Positions 56,901 to 64,000 of a DNA stretch of 64,000 nt are shown here, one piece after another. This DNA is from Eucommia ulmoides. Lineage: Eukaryota > Streptophyta > Magnoliopsida > Garryales > Eucommiaceae. The notes under the pieces are model-generated. The model saw nothing but the letters and a program-made list of their open reading frames with translations, was not told the DNA's origin and searched no databases. The DNA lies in NCBI GenBank assembly GCA_016647705.1, contig CM028336.1, positions 9,751,380 through 9,815,379 of the forward strand. The letters run 5' to 3'. Numbering within the stretch: position 1 is the stretch's first letter; each line of letters begins with the position of its first letter. The position numbers and the translations under genes are program-made.

Positions 56901-58232
56901 ATTGTTGACTTGATAAGCTACTCCATATCATTCATGTACTATATTGAGCTTATCTCCTTGAAACGAATGTTTGAACATTTGAAAAACCTTAAATTGAGCT
57001 TAATAGCAAAAATTCTTAGATATGAAGATTTCACTTAAACCTTGCATATTTTGTCTTGTATTTCCAAAATTTGTGATTCTTCGTGTGGTCATCATTGTAG
57101 TCACTCTTGTTCTATAATTGCTATATTATCTCTAAATGTGATTGGCTACAAGGGTGCTTAATTGGTATATCCTTGAAAGATACTTTAATTAAGGCTTAGG
57201 AAGAGAACTTATCTCATTGAGTTGCATTTAATCACTAGGTCTAATTTATCACTCTTAAATCATATTGCACATTGTTGAATCCGAGTGTATTTGCATGTGA
57301 GAACAAACACTAGAGACTCGATAGAATCGTTTAGAAGCTCCATCACATTTTGTAGTGTAGACTACAAAGTCATTAACTGAGCCAACTTGTTTACTCGTCT
57401 AAGTATTTTGATATTAAGAGTTTGTGTACATCCTAGATCGTATTTCTATTAGAAAAATCTATAAAGTAAAACATGTGAATTGAAATTTTTTAAAGTGTAG
57501 AGAAGACCAAGGGAGGTTTCTTTGGCTTAGTATCAACCCAACCTCATCGGAGAAGAGATTAGTGTAAAGAAAACCAATAGAATGAATCTTGGTGACCAAT
57601 CTAGACTTGTGAAAGTACTTTTAATAATTGCTTGAGTGAGGTTGATTGTACTTGTTGATATTTGTATTTTGTGAGTGTATAATATTGAGTGGGGCTTAAT
57701 CTTTACCTATGAAAGGAGAATAGAAATCCAATGGAGTGAATCATGGAATTAGGGGCTCAATCTCTGGCTTGAAAAAAAAAAAAAAAAAAAGATTAGGAAA
57801 TTGAAGAGAATGATTCTTGGTAAGTGTAAAGGTTTGATTTTCGCCAGTGAAGAGGATCAAATATATAGTTGATTAAAATTTTTCATAGGAGTTCAAGGGA
57901 GTAGACATGTAAGTTGATCTATGTCGAACTACTATAAATTCTCAGTGTCTTGTGATTACTTGATTGACTTTATACCTATCTTATATTTGTTATTGTTCAA
58001 TTAGTATTGTTATCGTGATTACGGTACTTACTTGATATATCACTGCTTATATATTTCTAAGTCACATTCTTCTCAATAAATTGAGTAATTTCTAAAGTAG
58101 ACTCATTGTTTCACATATTTGTGATACTAACTACTATAAACAAGTTTGTCAAGTATTTTGTGAAACATCATTAAAGAACGTAGAAAAAGTTCAAGACCTA
58201 ATTCGTCCCCTTGGGTCACATTTAAGCCAACA
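56900..58232. repeat. LTR-like relic, same family as 26.88 kb, inverted
   Basis: The right end TTGGGTCACATTTAAGCCAACA pairs, in reverse, with TGTTGGTCCC..ACCCAAGGGG at 26880. CGAACTACTATAAATTCTCA near 57930 matches the inverted TTTATAGTAGTTCG near 27086. The left boundary is not determined and no coding is present. Confidence 0.5.
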
Positions 58233-58239
58233 AGAATAT

Positions 58240-59290
58240 TGTTGGATATAAATTCTATAGTTAATTTTGTTATTATAATTTAGTGGCTTTTTTCATAAAA
58301 TTATAATTTTAAATATTGTTTAATAAAATATATTTTTGATACTACTTTTTATTATATCATATTGTTGTGTACCTTGAATATTAAGTTAAAAATATCTTAA
58401 TTTATAACGATGATTAAAAGGAATAAGATCGTAGAAAAATTGGTAACTTGTATCCTAAATGTTTCTAGTCGGGTTGAATTTTTAAAATGGGTCATTATTG
58501 ATCCGAACTAACTTGTGGGGTGTTTTATCTTTGAAAATAGTAAATCTCAAAGTCATTAGTGTAAGACACTAGAACAACCACAACGTCACTAAGATGTAAT
58601 AAGGGGCTTGAACGTGATCATCATAGATATTCCACATCCTAGTTTTGCTCAATGTCGAAATATAATATGAGAGTTGTGATGACGCTTGTGATCTTCAGAC
58701 TTGATGTACTGGATAATCACATATGTGTGTTCCTATAGTTTGATAATAGTAAGCGATGTCTTGTAGCCACTAAATTTCAAAGTTATTCATTGCGTGTAGT
58801 GAACTATATATGTGACTATCGAAGTATGCAAGGAAGGATCTATTGATCCTTACCAACAAGAACGTGTCTGATGTGGTTAGATTTAATGTAATCTAATAAA
58901 AACTCTAGATAGGGTAGTGTGACAATTGGTTTGAGAATAAGATTCCAATTAGTGTCACAAGTGAATTATATTATCAATTAATATACATATTATTGAACTA
59001 TAATTTTTCTACTTTAATCCATATCTTATTAGTTCTTTTGGGAACACAAGACAAAAAGATTGAATAGTATCGAAATTACAAATTAGGAGGTTCTCTTGAT
59101 GAAATTCATATCAACTGCATACAATTGTAATATGTGGATAAAAATCACTCATAGTTTGTGAAAATGTCTTAAAGAACTTGTTTAGTTACAAATCAAAAAT
59201 TGAATTTTCACAATTTTAATTAATTAATTAATTAATCAATTAATTATTTTTACTGTCCAACTTTTGATATGAACCTAATGGGTCACACAT
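58240..59290 (+). repeat. LTR relic related to the copia LTR at 998-2307
   Basis: Starts TGTTGGATATAAATTC. Through TATGAACCT (about 59275) it follows the reverse complement of the first LTR with frequent differences. No internal region, primer site or second LTR adjoins, so it is a solo or truncated copy. The right part is probably cut by the neighbouring gypsy element. Confidence 0.6.
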
Positions 59291-59869
59291 AAATGAAGAA
59301 TGAAAGTTTGAATAGTCCTTTAAAAGGAATAGGTAGTGATTCCAGACAGTTCAAGAAGTTCGGGGGGTCAAAGTGTAATATAAAAAAATGGGTATTTAGA
59401 TTTAAAACCCCTATAAGTTTAGAAAAGGGGGCCACGACTGAACGCGCCCCAATTTTCCAGAGAAAACCAAAAACAAATATATATATAGATATATGTTTAT
59501 GTATGCTTGGCGCTGGTAAAACGAAAAGGGTTTTTAAAAACGTCGATTTTCTCATTAAAATGTACTTAAGCCTGTTTTAGAAAAAAGGAGTCGCCACCTA
59601 GCATTGGGTTTAAATGATGTGCTAGGTCACCATATTTTTCTTTTTTGAAAATAATTTAAAAATGGCTTAAGTAAAATTTGACTCCAAAAATAATATGGTC
59701 TAACCAGAGATTCGTTTAAAGAGTTCGGGGGTTAGTTACGCTCGGGGAAGGTGTCAAGCACCCCAAGACGCCCGTCCAAAGACGGTACCTTATCCGATTA
59801 AGTCCAATTAGAATTTAAATCCGAATGTTTTTATTTTATTTTTAAATCCTCCTTATATACACATACACA

Positions 59870-60912
59870 CATATTTGAGGGAAGTGATCCCCCTTCTAAA
59901 CCTAGACCGTTCTGATTGAAGGTTGGGAATTTTCCACCTCGTATTGTTAGCACATTATATTTAATACAAATTAAATAAAACACCCGCACACACGCATCGA
60001 AGAGAGTAATTCCCTTCTAAATTTATGCCGTTCAAATTGAAGGTTGGGAATTTTCCACCTCGTATTGTTAGCACATTATATTTAATACAAATTAAATAAA
60101 ACACCCGCACACACGCATCGAGGAGAGTAATTCCCTTCTAAATTTATGCCATTCAAATTGAAGGTTGGGAATTTTCCACCTCATATTGTTAGTACATTAT
60201 ATTTAATACAAATTAAATAAAACACCCGCACACACGCATCGAGGAGAGTAATTCCCTTCTAAATTTAGCCATTCAAATTGAAGGTTGGGAATTTTCCACC
60301 TCGTATTGTTAGCACATTATATTTAATACAAATTAAATAAAACACCCGCACACACGCATCGAGGAGAGTAATTCCCTTCTAAATTTTAGCCATTCAAATT
60401 GAAGGTTGGGAATTTTCCACCTCGTATTGTTAGCACCTTATATTTAATACAAATTAAATAAAATACCCGCACACACGCATCGAGGAGAGTAATTCCCTTC
60501 TAAATCTTAGCCATTCAAATTGAAGGTTGGGAATTTTCCACCTCGCATTGTTAACACATTATATTTAACACAAATTAAATAAAACACCCGCACACACGCA
60601 TCGAGGAGAGTAATTCCCTTCTAAATCTTAGCCATTCAAATTGAAGGTTGGGAATTTTCCACCTCGTATTGTTAGCACATTATATTTAACACAAATTAAA
60701 TAAAACACCCGTGTATACGCATCGAGGAGAGTAATTCCCTTCTAAATTTAGCCATTCAAATTGAAGGTTGGGAATTTTCCACCTCGTATTGTTAGCACAT
60801 TATATTTAATACAAATTAAATAAAACACCCGTACACACGCATCGAGGAGAGTAATTCCCTTCTAAATCTTAGCCATTCAAATTGAAGGTTGGGAATTTTC
60901 CACCTCGTATTA
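59870..60912. repeat. 120-121-bp tandem array, nine iterations
   Basis: GAAGGTTGGGAATTTTCCAC starts at 59918, 60039, 60160, 60280, 60401, 60522, 60643, 60763 and 60884. Inner units are nearly identical; the outer ones diverge. Each unit also has GAGAGTAATTCCCTTCTAAA and CACCCGCACACACGCATCGA. Confidence 0.97.
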
Positions 60913-61240
60913 TTTACTTAAAAAAAAATAATAAATAAAAAAAAAAAAAAATAAAATAAAAAGAAAATAAAAAGTAATAAATAAATAAATAATAAAGGAA
61001 GAAGAAAAAAAAAATCTAATTTACAAAAAAAAAAATTAGTATAATAACAACTTAAAAAAATAAGAGTAAGATTTACAACAGATGAAAATTTACCACCTTC
61101 TTGGAGATTTTTCTTCTTCAAAATTACAATAAAATGAAAATAATATTATTTTCTTCAAAATTTTTCTCCAGATTTCTCCTCTCCTTTTCAAAAATTTCTC
61201 TCAAAAAATTTCTTCCTCTCAAAATTTTCTCCCCTTCCTC
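60913..61240. other. A-rich then pyrimidine-rich transcribed part of the LTR
   Basis: Poly-A-rich (60918-61050), then TTTCTCTCAAAA-type repeats. On the minus strand this lies downstream of the TATA box and is probably R/U5. Confidence 0.5.
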
Positions 61241-61255
61241 TTGTGATCCTTCCTC

Positions 61256-61263
61256 TATTTATA
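61256..61263 (-). promoter_or_regulatory. TATA box of the LTR
   Basis: The minus strand reads CTATAAATAGAGG, a near-ideal plant TATA box, 53 bases downstream (minus sense) of the hairpin cluster. Confidence 0.7.
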
Positions 61264-61315
61264 GGAAGGATTTCTGAAAATTCCTCCGACAATCACGCGA
61301 AAAAGAGGGGAAAAA

Positions 61316-61472
61316 GGGGGTGGGTGCACCGAAATTTGGTGCACCCACCCCCTTTTGGGTGCACCAAAAATGGTGCACCCAAAAAAGGGGGGGCTGGCCC
61401 CCCCTGCTGGCCGCACATGCGGCCAGCAGTCCTGGTCGCTACAGCGACCAGCCCTTGGTCGCACGTGCGACC
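61316..61472. repeat. six consecutive hairpins in the LTR U3
   Basis: Perfect arms at 61316-61330/61338-61352 (GGGGGTGGGTGCACC), 61353-61365/61372-61384 (TTTTGGGTGCACC), 61387-61393/61398-61404 (G7/C7), 61404-61415/61418-61429 (CTGCTGGCCGCA), 61432-61440/61443-61451 (CTGGTCGCT) and 61457-61472 (GGTCGCACGTGCGACC). Open frames across this block (61243-61595) are by-products of the GC-rich repeats. Confidence 0.97.
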
Positions 61473-61772
61473 TTAATGCACCCTCACACCCCCGTTCGGT
61501 CCAGGCCTCTCTCGTTCTCGTCTGTTTCTGGTCCATTTTGTTCCGAATTAACGCGTTTTTATTCCACTTCGAAAAATCTACAAAACCAAAAATAAATAAA
61601 TTAATTAATTACTAATATTTAATTTACTTAAGAGATTAATAAAACTTAATTTAGCAGTATTAAACCGCACAAATATGGTACAATCAAAATAAAATAAATA
61701 GAAAAATAAAATAAAAATAACTATAAAATAAAGTATATTTTTTTGCGAAGCAGTCAAAATGCCGTGTCTACA

Positions 61773-61785
61773 GCTGCCCCTCTTT
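61773..61785 (-). other. polypurine tract of the TAT/Ogre-like element
   Basis: AAAGAGGGGCAGC on the minus strand, directly before TGTAGACACGG. It overlaps a hairpin formed by TTTGTCATGCAAGT and ACTTGCTTGACAAA (61784-61814). Confidence 0.8.
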
Positions 61786-61914
61786 GTCATGCAAGTCCCA
61801 CTTGCTTGACAAAGATAAAAGACCACGTCATTTTGATCGTCCCATTTTATCTTTATTTATTTATTTATTTTTATTTTTAGTGTATTTTCCAATAATAGAA
61901 CAAATAAAATAAAA

Positions 61915-62480
61915 TGATTCATGACGAATACGTGTACGTTTAGAGTAATAAAAGAATACTCATGACGATGTTCATGATAAACAAATGTCCGTTTAGAAGA
62001 TTGTTTAGAGTAATAAAAAAAGGACTCATGACGATACTCATGACGAACAAGTGTCTGTTTAGAGGATCGTTTAGAGTAATAAAATGATGACTCATGACGA
62101 TACTCATGACGAACAAGTGTCTGTTTAGAGGATTGTTTAGAGTAATAAAAAAATACTCATGACGATACTCATGACGAACAAGTGTTTGTTTAGAGGATCG
62201 TTTAGAGTAACAAAATGATGACTCATGACGATACTCATGACGAACAAGTGTCTGTTTAGAGGATTGTTTAGAGTAATAAAAAATGACTCATAACGATACT
62301 CATGACAAACACGTGTCTATTTAGAGGATCGTTTAGAGTAATAAAAATGACTCATAACGATACTCATGACGAACATGTGTCTGTTTAGAGGATCGTTTAG
62401 AGTAATAAAAATGACTCATAACGATACTCATGACGAACATGTGTCTGTTTAGAGGATCGTTTAGAGTAATAAAAATTATT
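61915..62480. repeat. 64-66-bp tandem array, nine iterations
   Basis: GTTTAGAGTAAT/GTTTAGAGTAAC starts at 61938, 62003, 62069, 62135, 62200, 62266, 62331, 62395 and 62459. Each unit holds ACTCATGACGAACA(A/T)GTGTC. It is located between the polyprotein stop and the polypurine tract. Confidence 0.96.
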
Positions 62481-63615
62481 CATGCCCCAGCTCTCTTGGC
62501 CAGGGGCTTAAAGAAAGTTCAAGAGTATAAAATATGCCCCCACTTGTGACTGAGTCAGAATGAGAGAGCAAAGATATAAATGTGCCCCAGCCGAACTCTC
62601 AGATGACCGAACATTTATAGATTGCCTGCGTACCTTAGTATTATGCCGAGGATTAAGTTTGGCGTAGTTCACTTTTCGCCCTTTTCAGGGCAAAACGCAT
62701 ACCTGGACGCTCATTTAGAGCTTTGGAACTTTTAGTAATAAAAGTTTCTAATTTGAACCGGAAGGTAAGAAGTCTTCGTGAGAGAGAAATCCATGCTTCC
62801 CTGCCCTTTGAAAACCCTGTAATTGGACAAAAAAACACATGCAACACGAAAATTTAGTTTGAAAAACTTGTCACTCTTGACGACTAGCAATTCTGTCCCC
62901 CCATTTTCCATCGCAATCCCTCATTTGATGGCGCTTGACTTTCTCGGGTCACGGGACAGTATCAGGAGATTTTTCCGTCTCGTCCTTCCGTCAATCTTAG
63001 AGATGTACTTTCTGGAGGTTTTCTCCGGGTTGTTGGCAGGGTTTGGTTTGTTTTTTTTTTGGACAACATCCCTATCAGCCTTTATTTCTTTGCACCCGCC
63101 GATTCTCACTTTCTCTTTTCTACTAGGCATCCTCAGTGCTTAGGAGAATCACATACTCCTGCTTGCTTTGTATTTTTCAAATCCTGCAAAACTGATTTAA
63201 CCAAATATGGGAAAACGTGTAAAACCTTACCCCAAACAGGTATCTTTATCACCAGATATGTTGACTGCGAGATTTCAAGCCGGATTGTCTGACAAGTATG
63301 ATTTCAATGCAAATTTGAGCCATATTCGATGTTCCTTTTCACAGATTCCAACTCTTGCTCAAATCCATCAAGTTCCGAACACAGAAAAGTCTTACGGTCA
63401 ATGGAAGTCAACCGTAGTGGGAATTCCAAAAATGCCCCTATGAGTGATCTAACTGTTTTTTTTTTTTTTTTTTTTTTTTGCGACACGGTCTCTATATTTT
63501 TCTCATAGCGCCCTTTCGAGTTTTCACCATGTTCGAGCCGTATTTTTTTTTTTTTTTTTGAAGCAACAGATAATCACAAATTGAAATAAACTTACTTAGA
63601 AAATAAGGACATTTA
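62481..63615 (-). other. 3' untranslated spacer of the TAT/Ogre-like element
   Basis: Near-balanced GC with two long T runs (about 63450-63479 and 63543-63559). Frames on both strands (62823-63143, 63059-63292, 63207-63443) overlap each other and show no domain. Confidence 0.55.
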
Positions 63616-64000
63616 TTAGGCAAAGTATTTCTTTACAGAATCCGAGTTTAGGGGCTCGGGAAATACATCACCATCCATTTCCTGGAGAATCAACGCTCCA
63701 CCGCTCAAAGCCTTATGAACAACAAAATGACCTTCCCAATTTGGCGCGAACTTACCCTTAGCTTCATCTTGGAAAGGAAAGATTTTCTTCAAAACTAACT
63801 CACCGACCTTGAAGACTCTAGGGTATATCCGTTTATCATGAGCTCTAGTAATCCTCTGTCTGTAACACTGTCCGTGGCATATCGCTGTCAGCCGCTTTTC
63901 ATCGATTAAACAAAGTTGGTCCAACCGTTGTTGTACCCATTCAGTTTCATCAAGCTCGGCCTCTATGAGCACTCGTAGAGATGGAATTTCCACCTCGACT
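63616..64000 (-). CDS. Ty3/gypsy (TAT/Ogre-like) integrase C-terminal region, partial
   Basis: This is the C-terminal end of the Pol polyprotein, which inserts element DNA into the host genome. At least 125 codons are open from the window edge to a TAA at 63616-63618. Recognised text: VEIPSLRVLIEAELDETEWV, QRLDQLCLIDEKRL, YRQRITRAHDKRIYPRVFKV, GELVLKKIFPFQDEAKGKF, GGALILQEMDGD and a terminal VKKYFA. These match the post-core region of TAT/Ogre integrases. No stop or shift is visible here, so this copy may be fairly young. Confidence 0.88.
   Translation of the reverse strand, partial: VEVEIPSLRVLIEAELDETEWVQQRLDQLCLIDEKRLTAICHGQCYRQRITRAHDKRIYPRVFKVGELVLKKIFPFQDEAKGKFAPNWEGHFVVHKALSGGALILQEMDGDVFPEPLNSDSVKKYFA

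Larger units (their letters stand above)
59300..61772 (-). repeat. 3' LTR of the TAT/Ogre-like element
   Basis: TGTAGACACGGCATTTTGAC on the minus strand directly after the polypurine tract. The other end is not fixed because no target duplication was found. Confidence 0.65.
59300..64000 (-). mobile_element. Ty3/gypsy TAT/Ogre-like retrotransposon, 3' end
   Basis: Minus-strand order: integrase C-terminus (63993-63616, open to the window edge), long 3' untranslated spacer with a 65-bp tandem array, polypurine tract (61785-61773), then the LTR starting TGTAGACACGG at 61772. Inside the LTR are six hairpins, a TATA box and a 120-bp tandem array. The GGTGGCGACTCC word near 59596-59607 and GGTGACCTAGCAC..CAATGCTAGG are familiar from TAT/Ogre elements. 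The downstream LTR limit is uncertain (about 59300-59600). Confidence 0.82.

Noticed and set aside
59870..60912. CRISPR-like regular repeats
   Set aside because: Units are contiguous 120-bp tandem repeats without unique spacers, in a plant retroelement.
61243..61615. Four overlapping frames in the GC-rich block
   Set aside because: They come from stacked palindromes and homopolymer runs in the LTR; codon content is repetitive and mirrored on both strands.
62823..63443. Possible host gene (106- and 78-codon plus frames)
   Set aside because: They lie in the 3' spacer of a minus-strand gypsy element, overlap other frames, and show no known motif.

Overview
This is a nuclear window from a flowering plant, most likely a eudicot. 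The evidence is spliced GT-AG genes, very AT-rich spacers, and dense LTR retrotransposons, Mutator-like elements and MITEs. Nothing in it is bacterial or viral. Three host genes are complete and open across all exons: an ADCK1/ATH9-type ABC1 kinase-like gene (+, 12 exons, 24176-34608, 540 aa), an intronless EARLY FLOWERING 4 gene (+, 44034-44507, 157 aa), and a secretory-type cyclophilin (-, 8 exons, 46627-53198, 235 aa). They share no pathway. What links them is transposon load in their introns and flanks.

Layout. 1-2307: left-truncated copia element (-) with a decayed gag and a 1.3-kb LTR. 2308-8330: AT-rich spacer with a fold-back MITE and two LTR-like relics. 8340-21000: a decayed Mutator-like region holding a MuDR-type transposase pseudogene, a plant mobile domain (PMD/MAIN-like) pseudogene and several accessory reading-frame remnants on alternating strands. 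Nested between transposase and PMD is a separate element with ~360-bp inverted repeats that carries rearranged pieces of a P4-ATPase (aminophospholipid flippase, ALA) gene: a Pack-type transduplication. 21000-24175: spacer. 24176-34608: ADCK1-like gene, with a 2.5-kb LTR-like insertion in intron 5, MITEs, and a copia 3' end in intron 10. 37895-42663: complete but dead copia element (-) with a perfect 5-bp target duplication; foreign sequence occupies the place of most of gag. 44034-44507: ELF4. 46627-53198: cyclophilin gene, with a 5'-truncated RTE-type LINE in intron 3 bounded by a 66-bp direct repeat. 53390-56330: palindromic and tandem repeats, a MITE, and a block of TGAAYATTCA-like motifs. 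56900-59300: two LTR relics. 59300-64000: 3' end of a Ty3/gypsy TAT/Ogre-like element (-) with the integrase C-terminus, two independent nine-copy tandem arrays, a polypurine tract and an LTR whose U3 has six consecutive hairpins.

Strongest leads: the flippase-carrying Pack-type element, the MULE/PMD assembly around it, the gag-replaced copia element, the LINE with an unusually long flanking duplication, and the six-hairpin U3. Exon boundaries and repeat alignments were worked out by eye. Family names rest on remembered motifs, not on database searches.
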